Shown here piece by piece: positions 48,139-63,584 of a stretch of DNA of 64,000 bases (position 1 is its first letter; each line of letters begins with the position of its first letter). The stretch lies in contig OY969122.1 of the NCBI GenBank assembly GCA_963698085.1, forward strand, positions 1,612,001 to 1,676,000, written 5' to 3'. The notes beneath the pieces were generated by a model that made no database searches, was not told where the DNA came from, and saw only the letters and a list, made by a program, of their open reading frames with translations. The translations under genes and the position numbers were made by a program. The DNA is from VRUE01 sp963698085 (lineage in GTDB: Bacteria > Actinomycetota > Thermoleophilia > Solirubrobacterales > 70-9).

Positions 48139-48834
48139 CTAGCCCGCGCCCAGCTTTTTGGCTGCTTCGCGGAAGTTCTTCACCGTCGCGCTGGGGGCTT
48201 TGCGGCCCTCGAGCTTCTCGCCGTGGCGGTTGACCCAGATCACCGGCACCTTCATTTTCAGCACCGGCGCGATGTCGGTCTCGTAGTTGCAGCCGATGTG
48301 GACCCAGCCTTTTTTGCCACCGATCCGGCGCGCGCACTCTTTGAAGTGGACCGGGTCGGGCTTGTAGCTGCGCACCTGCTGAGCGGTGACGACGAGGTCC
48401 AGTTCGGTGCGCAGGTGACGGCGGGAGATCCCCAACAGTTTGTCGTCGATGTTGGAGATGATCCCGACCTCGTAGCGTTTGCCGAGCCGGTCCATTGCCG
48501 CGTTCGCCTCGCGGAAAGGCAGCCAGTAGGCGACGCTGTCGGGCAGGAACTGCGCCCGTGAGGGCTCGATCTCCCAACCCACCTCGCGGGCGATCTTGAC
48601 GATCGTGCGGCGCAGCACCTCGGCGTACAGTTCGTAGGAGCCCGCCATGATTTCGGCCTGGACTTCCATGAAACGGGCCAGAAACGGCCCCTCTTCGAAG
48701 CTGAAGCCGTCCTTTGCAGCCTCTTTCTTACAGGCTTCGAGGATCCCCTTCTCCCAATCGATCAGGGTGCCGTAACAGTCGGTGGTCACCCACGTGATGG
48801 TTTTCAGAGCGGGGAGGGGCACAGGGCGCGGCAT
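48139..48834 (-). CDS. HAD-superfamily hydrolase (haloacid dehalogenase type II-like)
   Basis: A 231-residue HAD phosphatase or dehalogenase. Motif I is 'VTTDCYGTLIDW' with nucleophile Asp19 (DxYGT, as in type II haloacid dehalogenases), motif II 'GIISNIDD', the lysine in 'QVRSYKPDPVHF', and motif IV 'VHIGCNYETDI', where the first Asp of the usual GD..ND is replaced by Cys-Asn. Substrate unknown. ATG 48834 lies 42 bp from the divergent sucC start. Confidence 0.85.
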   Translation of the reverse strand: MPRPVPLPALKTITWVTTDCYGTLIDWEKGILEACKKEAAKDGFSFEEGPFLARFMEVQAEIMAGSYELYAEVLRRTIVKIAREVGWEIEPSRAQFLPDSVAYWLPFREANAAMDRLGKRYEVGIISNIDDKLLGISRRHLRTELDLVVTAQQVRSYKPDPVHFKECARRIGGKKGWVHIGCNYETDIAPVLKMKVPVIWVNRHGEKLEGRKAPSATVKNFREAAKKLGAG

Positions 48835-48876
48835 CTTATAGGCTGCCGCGCGCCCCCGGCGGGGGCCCCTACTGAC

Positions 48877-50043
48877 ATGGACCTCCTCGAGTACCAGGGC
48901 AAGCAGCTCTTCGCCGCGCACGGCATCGTGGTGCCGAGCGGCGAGGTCGCTTCCACGGTCGAGGACGCCGTCGCCGCTGCCGAGCGGATCGGCTACCCCT
49001 GTGCGATCAAGGCCCAGGTCCTGATCGGCGGCCGCGGCAAGGCGGGCGGGATCAAGATCGCCGCCGACAAGGAGGAGGCCGAGGGGCATGCCGAGGCGAT
49101 CCTCGGCATGGACATCACCGGGCCCCACGGCGAGGGACCCTTCAGGGTCGAGCGGGTCTGGGTCGAGGGCGGCTCGGACATCGCCGCCGAGTACTACACC
49201 TCGGTGATCCTCGACCGCGGCGAGAAGAAGCTGCTGGCGATGGTCTCCGCCAAGGGCGGTATGGACATCGAGGCGGTCGCCGCGGAGGACCCCGGGGCGC
49301 TGGTCAAGGAGCACATCGACCCGACCCGCCCCTTCACGGCGACCGAGGCGAGCCCGATCATCGACGCCGCCGGCCTCGCCGAGGACGTCCGCGACGATGC
49401 CGCTGAGGTGCTGGCGAAGCTGGCCGAGACCGCGCAGTCAGAGGACGCGACCTTGATCGAGGTCAACCCGCTGATCGTGACCGCCGACCGCAAGGTCGTC
49501 GCCCTCGACGCCAAGGTGACGATCGACGGCAACGCCCTCTTCCGCCACGAGGGCCTGGCCGAGCTCGACGCCGAGTCGATCGACGATCCGCAGGAGGCGA
49601 TGGCGCGCGAGAAGGGCCTCACCTACGTCAAGCTCGACGGCAACGTCGGCATCCTCGCCAACGGCGCTGGGCTCTGCATGTCGACCCTCGACGTCGTCGC
49701 CCAGGCAGGCGGCGCGCCGGCCAACTTCCTCGACGCGGGCGGCGGCTCGAAGGCCGATGCGATCGTCGATGCGCTGACCGTGATCACCTCTGACGAGAAG
49801 GTCACGGCGATCCTCTTCAACATCTTCGGCGGCATCACCCGCTGCGACGAGATCGCCAAGGGAATAGTCGAGGCCTCCTCGCGACTCCACCTCGGCGTGC
49901 CGCTGGTGGTGCGCCTGGACGGAACCAACTCCGAGCAGGGGCTGGAGATCCTCGCCGGCGCGAGCCTGCCCAACCTGCACCAGGAGACGACGATGCTCGG
50001 CGCCGCGCAGAAGGTCGTCGAGCTAGCCGGGGCGAGCGGCTGA
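48877..50043 (+). CDS. sucC: succinyl-CoA synthetase, ADP-forming, beta subunit
   Basis: TCA cycle enzyme making ATP or GTP from succinyl-CoA. The 388-residue protein starts 'MDLLEYQGKQLFAAHGIVVP', the family start, has the ATP-grasp 'AIKAQVLIGGRGKAGGIKIA', 'LIEVNPLIVT' and the CoA-side 'NVGILANGAGLCMSTLD' with 'ILFNIFGGITRCD'. Its stop overlaps the sucD start (TGATG), giving one translationally coupled operon. Confidence 0.96.
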   Translation: MDLLEYQGKQLFAAHGIVVPSGEVASTVEDAVAAAERIGYPCAIKAQVLIGGRGKAGGIKIAADKEEAEGHAEAILGMDITGPHGEGPFRVERVWVEGGSDIAAEYYTSVILDRGEKKLLAMVSAKGGMDIEAVAAEDPGALVKEHIDPTRPFTATEASPIIDAAGLAEDVRDDAAEVLAKLAETAQSEDATLIEVNPLIVTADRKVVALDAKVTIDGNALFRHEGLAELDAESIDDPQEAMAREKGLTYVKLDGNVGILANGAGLCMSTLDVVAQAGGAPANFLDAGGGSKADAIVDALTVITSDEKVTAILFNIFGGITRCDEIAKGIVEASSRLHLGVPLVVRLDGTNSEQGLEILAGASLPNLHQETTMLGAAQKVVELAGASG

Positions 50044-50915
50044 TGGCGATCATCGTCGACAAGGAGACGAAGCTCGTCGTCTCCGGCCTGACCGGCCGCG
50101 AGGGCTCCTTCCACGGGCTGCGCAACCAGGCTTACGGCACGCATCTCGTCGCCGGCGTCACGCCCGGCAAGGGCGGCCAGGATGTTGAGGGCGTGCCGGT
50201 CTTCGACTCGATCCGCGAGGCGGTCGAGCGGGAGGGCGCCAACACCTCGATGATCTTCGTCCCCGCCCGCTTCGCCGCGTCGGCGATCGACGAGGCGATC
50301 GAGTCCGGGGTCGAGACGGTGATCGCGATCACCGAGGGCATTCCAGTCTTGGACATGCTGGTGACCTACTGGAAGGCCAAGGAGGCCGGCGTGCGGCTGA
50401 TCGGACCCAACTGCCCCGGCGTGCTCTCGCCGGGCAAGGCCAACGTCGGCATCATCCCCGCCCAGTTCTTCGACCCCGGCAAGATCGGCGTCGTCTCCAA
50501 GTCGGGCACGCTGACCTACCAGATCGGCAACGAGCTGAAGCAGGCGGGCGAGGGCAACTCCTCGATCGTCGGCATCGGCGGCGACCCGATCATCGGCTCG
50601 GACTTCATCGACATCCTCAAGCTGTACGAGGCCGACCCCGAGACCGAGCTGATCGTGATGGTCGGCGAGATCGGCGGCGACGCCGAGGAGCGGGCGGCGG
50701 AGTTCATCGCCGCCGAAGTATCCAAGCCAGTGGTCGCCTACATCGCCGGCTTCACCGCGCCGCCCGGCAAGCAGATGGGCCACGCCGGCGCGATCATCTC
50801 CGGCTCCTCAGGGACGGCGCAGGCGAAGAAGGAAGCGCTGGAGGCGAAGGGCGTGCGGGTCGGCGAAAGCCCGACCGAGACGGCGAAGATCGCCGTCGAA
50901 GTCCTGCGCGGGTAG
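50043..50915 (+). CDS. sucD: succinyl-CoA synthetase alpha subunit
   Basis: Partner of SucC. The 290-residue protein has the CoA-binding 'VVSGLTGREGSFHGLRNQAYG', 'IGPNCPGVLSPGKANVGI', 'SKSGTLTYQIGNEL', 'GIGGDPIIGSDFID' and the phosphohistidine loop 'KQMGHAGAIISGSSGTA'. ATG 50043 overlaps the sucC stop. Ends 108 bp before rpmG. Confidence 0.97.
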   Translation: MAIIVDKETKLVVSGLTGREGSFHGLRNQAYGTHLVAGVTPGKGGQDVEGVPVFDSIREAVEREGANTSMIFVPARFAASAIDEAIESGVETVIAITEGIPVLDMLVTYWKAKEAGVRLIGPNCPGVLSPGKANVGIIPAQFFDPGKIGVVSKSGTLTYQIGNELKQAGEGNSSIVGIGGDPIIGSDFIDILKLYEADPETELIVMVGEIGGDAEERAAEFIAAEVSKPVVAYIAGFTAPPGKQMGHAGAIISGSSGTAQAKKEALEAKGVRVGESPTETAKIAVEVLRG

Positions 50916-51023
50916 CGCGCGCGAGGAATCCCTGGGCGCCGCAGAGCGCTATCCTTCGAGCGGCCTCGCGCCTCGGCCCGGGGTTTTCTCTTGTAACGGC
51001 GTCGTTTAGGCAACGAGGAGAAC

Positions 51024-51188
51024 ATGGCACGCGGAGATGTCCGCATCGCGGTGACGCTGGCTTGCGAAGACTGCAAGCGGCGCAACTACCAGACCAACAA
51101 GTCGCGGCGAAACTCGCCCGACCGCGTCGAGCTGCGCAAGTACTGCCGCTGGTGCGGTCGCCACACGGCCCACAAGGAGACCAGGTAG
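51024..51188 (+). CDS. rpmG: 50S ribosomal protein L33
   Basis: A 54-residue protein of the large ribosomal subunit. The two CxxC pairs (CEDC at 14-17 and CRWC at 41-44) keep the zinc-ribbon, so this is the zinc-binding form. ATG 51024 has an acgaggag Shine-Dalgarno. It stands in the usual place directly before secE (6-bp gap). The 108-bp gap after sucD ends in gttttctcttgtaacg and probably holds the promoter of the block, but I see no clear boxes and no tRNA gene. Confidence 0.95.
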   Translation: MARGDVRIAVTLACEDCKRRNYQTNKSRRNSPDRVELRKYCRWCGRHTAHKETR

Positions 51189-51194
51189 CGGCCG

Positions 51195-51719
51195 ATGGCG
51201 AAGACTCGCGCACAGCGCAAGGCGGAGAAACGCGCCCGCGAAGCCGAAGAGCAGAGGCGCTCCGGCGACGCTCGCAAGTCTGACGCGCGGGCCCAGCACG
51301 ACACCCAGGTTCCGGTCTCCGGCGACGTCGCCGAGGTCGAGGCGGTCGAGGCCGGGATTGGGCTCGGCGCCGCCGAAGCCGATCTCGAGACGCCGGATGC
51401 GCTGAAGGGTCGTAGCCAGCGCCGTGCCGAGGCGAAGGCGGCCAAGCAGGCCGAGAAGCGCCAGCGCGGGGAACAGAAGCGCCGCGAGCGCGAACAGGTC
51501 GCCAAGCGCCAGAAGCAGGCACAGGCGGCCCCGCGCCAGCGCGGCGGCGTCATTGGCTTCCTCGCCTCCTGCTGGGCTGAGCTGCGCAAAGTCCAGTGGC
51601 CGGACCGCGATACCCTCGTGCAGGCGACCGCGGTGACGATCATCTTTGTTGCCGTCGCCGCCGCTTACCTCGGCGCTCTCGACAGCGCTTTCAGCTTCCT
51701 CATCAAGCAGATCCTCTAG
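51195..51719 (+). CDS. secE: preprotein translocase subunit SecE
   Basis: Stabilises SecY in the export channel. The conserved part is the C-terminal 60 residues: 'CWAELRKVQWPDRDTLVQAT' followed by one membrane helix 'VTIIFVAVAAAYLGALDSAF'. About 110 residues of charged, Lys/Arg/Glu/Ala-rich extension precede it, giving 174 residues versus about 60-130 in many bacteria. The extension is low-complexity and probably cytosolic. Lies between rpmG and nusG as usual. Confidence 0.93.
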   Translation: MAKTRAQRKAEKRAREAEEQRRSGDARKSDARAQHDTQVPVSGDVAEVEAVEAGIGLGAAEADLETPDALKGRSQRRAEAKAAKQAEKRQRGEQKRREREQVAKRQKQAQAAPRQRGGVIGFLASCWAELRKVQWPDRDTLVQATAVTIIFVAVAAAYLGALDSAFSFLIKQIL

Positions 51720-51748
51720 CGGGATCCCAAGGCAAAGGCGACCTCCAG

Positions 51749-52273
51749 ATGTATCGCTGGTACGTGATCAACACCTACTCCGGGCACGAGAACAAGGTCA
51801 AGCACAACCTCGAGCACCGGGTTCAGACGATGGCCCAAAACCGCAACGTGCGCCAGGTCGTGGTGCCGACCGAGCAGGTGATGGAGCTGAACAAAGAAGG
51901 CCAGAAAGAGCCGAAAGAGAAACGGACGATGCCCGGCTACGTGCTGGTCAATATGGAGATGACCGACGACGCCTGGGGCCTGGTCAAGAACACGCCCGGC
52001 GTCACCGGCTTCGTCGGATCCCGCAACAAGCCGGTGCCGCTCTCGAAACCGGAGGTCGACCGGCTGCTGCACCGCGAGACCGCGGAGCGTCCCCGCACCC
52101 AAGCGCAGTTCTCGATCGGCGAGTCGGTCAAGGTCATCTCCGGCCCGCTCTCCGACTTCTCCGGCGAGATCGCCGAGATCAACGAGGACGCCGCCAAACT
52201 CAAGGTGCTGGTCTCGATCTTCGGCCGCGAGACGCCGGTCGAGGTCAACTACGACCAAGTCAAGAAGATCTAG
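51749..52273 (+). CDS. nusG: transcription termination/antitermination protein NusG
   Basis: Binds RNA polymerase and links it to Rho or ribosomes. The 174-residue protein starts MYRWYVINTYSGHENKVKHN, has the NGN domain with 'MPGYVLVNMEMTDDAWGLVKNTPGVTGF', and a C-terminal KOW motif 'VKVISGPLSDFSGEIAEI'. No insertion domain. ATG 51749 is preferred over the long upstream open frame, which overlaps secE. Confidence 0.95.
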   Translation: MYRWYVINTYSGHENKVKHNLEHRVQTMAQNRNVRQVVVPTEQVMELNKEGQKEPKEKRTMPGYVLVNMEMTDDAWGLVKNTPGVTGFVGSRNKPVPLSKPEVDRLLHRETAERPRTQAQFSIGESVKVISGPLSDFSGEIAEINEDAAKLKVLVSIFGRETPVEVNYDQVKKI

Positions 52274-52300
52274 CCCAGCCCGCTACCCTCCCCGATCCCG

Positions 52301-52723
52301 ATGGCGAAAAAAGTCCTCACCCTGATCAAGCTGCAAATCCAGGCCGGCAACGCCAACCCGGCGCCGCCGGTCGGCCCCGCCCTGGGTCAGCACGGCGTCA
52401 ACATCATGGAGTTCTGCAAAGCCTTCAACGCCCAGACCCAGGCCGAGGGCGGCACGATCATCCCGGTCGAGATCACGGTCTATGAGGACCGCTCCTTCAG
52501 CTTCATCACCAAGACGCCGCCCGCCGCGGTGCTGATCCGCGAAGCGATCGGCATCAAAAAAGGCTCGGGTGAGCCGCACGTCAACAAAGTCGGCACGATC
52601 TCGATCGACCAGGTCCGCCAGATCGCCGAGCGCAAGATGCCCGACCTGAACGCCAACGACCTCGACGCGGCCTCGAAGATCATCGCCGGCACCGCCCGCT
52701 CGATGGGCGTGGACGTCAAATAG
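52301..52723 (+). CDS. rplK: 50S ribosomal protein L11
   Basis: A 140-residue ribosomal protein of the GTPase centre and stringent-response trigger. It reads 'LTLIKLQIQAGNANPAPPVG', 'GQHGVNIMEFCKAFNAQTQ', 'SFSFITKTPPAAVLIREA', and 'LNANDLDAASKIIAGTARSMG', matching L11 end to end. Separated from rplA by 2 bp. Confidence 0.97.
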   Translation: MAKKVLTLIKLQIQAGNANPAPPVGPALGQHGVNIMEFCKAFNAQTQAEGGTIIPVEITVYEDRSFSFITKTPPAAVLIREAIGIKKGSGEPHVNKVGTISIDQVRQIAERKMPDLNANDLDAASKIIAGTARSMGVDVK

Positions 52724-52725
52724 CA

Positions 52726-53496
52726 ATGGCCCACGGCAAGCGCTACCGCAAACAGCTCGGCAAGGTCCAGCGCGAGCGCGAATACCCGCCGGCCGAGGCG
52801 GTCTCGCTGATCAAAGAGACGGCCAGCGCCGGCTTCGACGAGACGGTCGAGATGCACCTGCGGCTCGGGGTCAACGTCCGCCACGCCGAGGAGCAACTGC
52901 GCGGCACCCTTGCCCTGCCCCACGGCCTCGGCAAGGACGTAACCGTTGCGGTCTTCGCCGAAGGCCAACAGGCGCGCGATGCTGAGGCGGCCGGCGCCGA
53001 CCACGTTGGTGGCCAGGACATGGTCGAGAAAGTCCAGGAGGGCTGGACCGATTTCGATGTGGTGATCTCCACCCCGGACATGATGAAAACGGTTGGCCAG
53101 CTCGGCCGCGTGCTCGGCCCGCAGGGCAAGATGCCGAACCCGAAGGTTGGCACCGTCACCGACGACATCGAGAAGGCGGTGACCGAGTCGAAGGCGGGCA
53201 AGATCGAGTACCGAACGGACCGCCAGGCGATCATCCACCTGGCGATCGGCAAGGCCAGCTTCGACCAGCAGAAACTGCTCGACAACTGCCTCGCCGTGAT
53301 CGACGAGGTCATCCGTGCCAAACCTTCCTCCTCGAAGGGCAAATACATCCTCTCGGCGACGCTGACGACGACGATGGGCCCGGGAATACGGATCGACGCT
53401 GGCAAGACCGGCGAGCGCGAGGCGGCCAGCGGGAGCGCAGCTGCCGAGGCGCCCAGCGAGGACAGCGAGCCCGCAGCGGAGCCGGCGACTGCGTAG
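52726..53496 (+). CDS. rplA: 50S ribosomal protein L1
   Basis: Ribosomal L1, stalk protein and translational repressor in many bacteria. The core has 'ETVEMHLRLGVNVRHAEEQLRGT', 'TPDMMKTVGQLGRVLGPQGKMPNPK' split around 115-140, and 'GKIEYRTDRQAIIH'. The protein is 256 residues, about 20 longer than usual through an acidic Ala/Glu/Ser-rich C-terminal tail. Followed by a 110-bp gap that holds a family D inverted repeat before rplJ. Confidence 0.96.
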   Translation: MAHGKRYRKQLGKVQREREYPPAEAVSLIKETASAGFDETVEMHLRLGVNVRHAEEQLRGTLALPHGLGKDVTVAVFAEGQQARDAEAAGADHVGGQDMVEKVQEGWTDFDVVISTPDMMKTVGQLGRVLGPQGKMPNPKVGTVTDDIEKAVTESKAGKIEYRTDRQAIIHLAIGKASFDQQKLLDNCLAVIDEVIRAKPSSSKGKYILSATLTTTMGPGIRIDAGKTGEREAASGSAAAEAPSEDSEPAAEPATA

Positions 53497-53533
53497 ACTC
53501 CCCCGCCGCGCGACCCCGAGACCACCGGCAGCC

Positions 53534-53582
53534 GCCGATGGGCCGAAAAGAGAAGCCGGACTTCGCTTTTAGGCCCGTCGGC
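53534..53582. repeat. dispersed inverted repeat, family D copy 2 (rplJ leader)
   Basis: Arms through gccgatgggccgaaaag and cttttaggcccgtcggc, loop ending ggacttcg. It matches 7204-7252 apart from the loop and one arm base (cttttcgg versus cttttagg). It ends 25 bp before the rplJ ATG, in the region where many bacteria bind L10-L12 for feedback; the second copy at topA argues against a dedicated L10 site. Confidence 0.72.
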
Positions 53583-53607
53583 AGTGGAAGCCCGGTGCAG
53601 GCGAACG

Positions 53608-54132
53608 ATGAACAGAGACGAAAAGGCACAAGCAATCGAGGAGATCGCCGCCCAGATCGAGGGCGCCGAAGCGATCTTTGCGGTCGACTACCGCGGCATC
53701 AGCGTTCCGCAGGCGGCTGAACTGCGCGGCAAGCTGCGCGAAGCCGACGCCAGCTTTCGCATTGTCAAGAACCGGCTGACCAAAAGGGCGGCCGAGCAGG
53801 TCGGCGAGGATCGCCTCGGTGATCTGCTGCAGGGCCCAACCGCGCTGACCTTCGTCCGCGGCGACACCGCTCAGGCGGCGAAGGCGATCTCGACCTTCAA
53901 CAAAGAGCACGAGGTCCTCACCTTCAAGGGCGGTTTCATGGCTGACATGGCCCTCGACGAAGAGAAGTTCAAGTCGATCGCCCGCCTGCCCGCCCGCGAA
54001 GTGCTCGACGGCCAGCTCGCCGGCGTCGTCGCCAGCCCGCTCACCGGTCTGGTCCGCGGCCTCGGCTCGATGGTCTCCGGACTCGCAAATCAGCTTCAGC
54101 AGCTTCAAGAGCAAAAGGAGAAAGAGGAGTGA
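53608..54132 (+). CDS. rplJ: 50S ribosomal protein L10
   Basis: Anchors L7/L12 dimers on the ribosome. The 174-residue protein begins 'MNRDEKAQAIEEIAAQIEGA', then 'AIFAVDYRGISVPQAAELRGKLREADA', 'IVKNRLTKRA', and ends in a Gln/Glu/Lys helix for L12 binding. ATG 53608 is chosen; the upstream open frame is part of the palindromic leader. Its stop overlaps the rplL start. Confidence 0.95.
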   Translation: MNRDEKAQAIEEIAAQIEGAEAIFAVDYRGISVPQAAELRGKLREADASFRIVKNRLTKRAAEQVGEDRLGDLLQGPTALTFVRGDTAQAAKAISTFNKEHEVLTFKGGFMADMALDEEKFKSIARLPAREVLDGQLAGVVASPLTGLVRGLGSMVSGLANQLQQLQEQKEKEE

Positions 54133-54533
54133 TGGCGACTAAAAGCAAAAGCTCGACTGAGGATTGGATCGAGGAGCTGAAAGGCATCTCGGTGCTCGAG
54201 CTCTCCGAGCGGATCAAAGCGCTCGAGGAGGAGTTCGGAGTGTCGGCAACCGCGGTTGCTGCGGCGGCGCCGGCTGCCGCTGGCGCGCCTGCAGGCGATG
54301 GCGACGGCGGTGGCGAAGAGGCCTCCACGGTCGACGTTGTGCTGACCGAGGTCGGCGGCCAGAAGGTGCCGGTGATCAAGGTCGTTCGTGCCGCCACCGG
54401 GCTCGGCCTGAAAGAGGCCAAGGCAATCGTCGACGAGGCCCCGAAAGCGATCAAAGAGGGTGTCGAGCGCGATGAGGCCGAGAAAATCAAAGGCGAACTC
54501 GAGGAGGCTGGGGCTTCAGTCGAGCTCAAGTAG
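54132..54533 (+). CDS. rplL: 50S ribosomal protein L7/L12
   Basis: Stalk protein that recruits translation factors. 133 residues: N-terminal dimerisation helices 'DWIEELKGISVLELSERIKA', an Ala/Gly-rich hinge longer than usual, and the C-terminal domain 'KVPVIKVVRAATGLGLKEAK' with 'VDEAPKAIKEGV'. ATG 54132 overlaps the rplJ stop as TGATG; an in-frame GTG one codon earlier is possible. Confidence 0.96.
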   Translation: MATKSKSSTEDWIEELKGISVLELSERIKALEEEFGVSATAVAAAAPAAAGAPAGDGDGGGEEASTVDVVLTEVGGQKVPVIKVVRAATGLGLKEAKAIVDEAPKAIKEGVERDEAEKIKGELEEAGASVELK

Positions 54534-54650
54534 GCCGCTGCAAACCTGCGGATCTCGGGGTCCTCAGTCGGCTAGATCGGGTCACGCACGAACTGTGCGC
54601 TCCCCTCACCAGCCTCCCTGCGTCCCCCGACCTCCTTGGTTTTCGCGGCC

Positions 54651-54681
54651 TTGGCGCGACCCGCGTTCGCCTTGTGATAAT
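54651..54681 (+). promoter_or_regulatory. promoter of rpoBC
   Basis: TTGGCG, 19-nt spacer, GATAAT (or TGATAA with 18 nt), with an extended -10 TG upstream. It lies in the 233-bp gap between rplL and rpoB, 86 bp before the rpoB start. The rest of the gap (54534-54650) shows no gene or clear terminator. Confidence 0.55.
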
Positions 54682-54766
54682 TTCCGTGGTCGCGCGCCCG
54701 TTGTCACCCCCTGCCCATATCTGCGCTGTATCCACGTCCCTCTGACCGTCTGAGGAGTCGCCGACT

Positions 54767-62400
<7,634 letters not shown>

Positions 62401-62415
62401 TCGCTTAGGTAGGGG

Positions 62416-62539
62416 GGAGGGACCGGGGTGTCCCTCCCGCTTGCTGGGTTTTTCGTCTGAGTGGTGGCCGGCCGTCCGAGGTCGCCGGCGGGACGAAAAA
62501 GAGGACGCCGCTGCGCGAGAGGGACACCCCGGTCCCTCC
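62416..62539. repeat. long inverted repeat, family A copy 2 (after rpoC)
   Basis: Perfect 21-bp outer arms (62416-62436 and 62519-62539, ggagggaccggggtgtccct...) and inner tttttcgtc / gacgaaaaa. Compared with the copy at 40711-40834, one base is inserted in both outer arms and one inner pair changes C-G to T-A. Shares cttgctgggtttttcg and cgaaaaagaggacgccgct with that copy. Confidence 0.87.
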
Positions 62540-62591
62540 TCACGAACGCGAACGGCGGCCGAGATCTGGTCGATCCGGCCGCCGAAGCTCG

Positions 62592-62632
62592 ATTGATGCT
62601 TTATCCCCCATATATGGGGACAAAGCATCAAT
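62592..62632. repeat. inverted repeat, family E copy 2
   Basis: attgatgcttt + tcccc pairs with gggga + aaagcatcaat around an AT-rich centre, with one A/C mismatch. Partner of 10134-10174. Located between rpoC and the terminator hairpin. Confidence 0.7.
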
Positions 62633-62634
62633 GA

Positions 62635-62674
62635 GCGCGACAACGGCCGGGCAAACGCCCGGCCGTTGTCGCGC
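62635..62674. terminator. strong bidirectional terminator hairpin
   Basis: A perfect 18-bp stem (gcgcgacaacggccgggc and its complement) with loop aaac, placed between the ends of convergent rpoC and the exported repeat protein gene. There is ttgggttt on the plus side. The best terminator in the window. Confidence 0.85.
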
Positions 62675-62688
62675 TTGGGTTTGGGTGT

Positions 62689-63402
62689 CTACGGGGCGAG
62701 GCAGAGGGCGTAGACGGTGATCGTGCGGGTTGCGGCGGTTTTGTTCGAGGCCGAGTAGAACCAGCCGTTGCCGCTGGGGGCGTTGGAGGTCATCTCGACG
62801 CCGAAGACGCTGGCGCCGCCGCCACTGATGATCTGCTCATTGCCCTGGCAAGCCACCGCCACGGCCCCATTCTGGCCCGCGGCGAGGGTGTCCGCGTTGC
62901 TGCGCAGGGTCACCGCGGTGAGCTCGTCGGCGCTGATCGCGTTGGCTGCGACCTCGAGTTCACCGACCGAGTTGACGCCCAGGTCGGCCTGGGTCAGCGA
63001 CTCGTTGGCTACCTCCGAGGAGGTGACCGAGTTGGCGGCGAGGTCGCCGGCGGTCAGTGAGTCCGGGGCAACCTCCGGGGAGGCGACCGCGTTTTCTGCG
63101 ATCTCATCCGTTTTGACCGCGTCTTTCTCGATCTCGTCGGATTTGACCGCGTCTTTGGCGATCTCCTCCGAGCCGACCGAGTCGATGGCGAGGTCGACGG
63201 CGGTCACGGCCGCGTCGGCGATTTTGACCGACTGGATCGCGTTGTCGCGCAGGTCGACCGTACGGACGGTGCCGTTGACGATCTGGGCTGAGCGGACGGC
63301 TAGCTTCGGTGCCGCGACGGCGGTGCCGACGAGGGCGAAGCACAGAGCCACGCAGCTGATCACGAGGGCGGGGGAGGGGCGGAACTTGCTCTTGTTGGTC
63401 AT
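62689..63402 (-). CDS. exported helical repeat protein
   Basis: A 237-residue exported protein of unknown function. The leader 'ALVISCVALCFALVGTAVAA' (about 11-30) resembles that of the collagen-like protein at 16.6 kb. Residues about 40-165 are degenerate repeats of 'xDxxVxSxEIAxDAV' and 'PDSLTAGDLAANSVTSSEVA', an Asp/Ser/Val pattern that could form a beta-solenoid. The last 70 residues ('VAVACQGNEQIISGGGASVF', 'ATRTITVYALC') form a small domain with two cysteines. Upstream gggagacc supports the ATG at 63402. Confidence 0.82.
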   Translation of the reverse strand: MTNKSKFRPSPALVISCVALCFALVGTAVAAPKLAVRSAQIVNGTVRTVDLRDNAIQSVKIADAAVTAVDLAIDSVGSEEIAKDAVKSDEIEKDAVKTDEIAENAVASPEVAPDSLTAGDLAANSVTSSEVANESLTQADLGVNSVGELEVAANAISADELTAVTLRSNADTLAAGQNGAVAVACQGNEQIISGGGASVFGVEMTSNAPSGNGWFYSASNKTAATRTITVYALCLAP

Positions 63403-63477
63403 CGGGGGTCTCCTTTCGTTGGTTTTGATTCCCGATGGCCACAGCTTCGGCTGGATCTGGCTCTGCGACTACGGACC

Positions 63478-63503
63478 CAGGGGGTGAAGTTGTTCACCCC
63501 CTG
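63478..63503. promoter_or_regulatory. hairpin/dyad in the divergent region before the monooxygenase gene
   Basis: cagggggtgaa and ttcaccccctg form perfect 11-bp arms with a 4-nt loop. Next to it are gggcc-gga-ggccc and the 14-bp palindrome tggccagctggcca (63541-63554). They may be operators or another folded intergenic element; the 182-bp gap contains no gene. Confidence 0.45.
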
Positions 63504-63584
63504 TGCGTGGGGGCCGGAGGCCCTCGCCCACAATTGCTTTTGGCCAGCTGGCCAGTAACGCCGGCCTTGGGTAGATTCCGGGCC

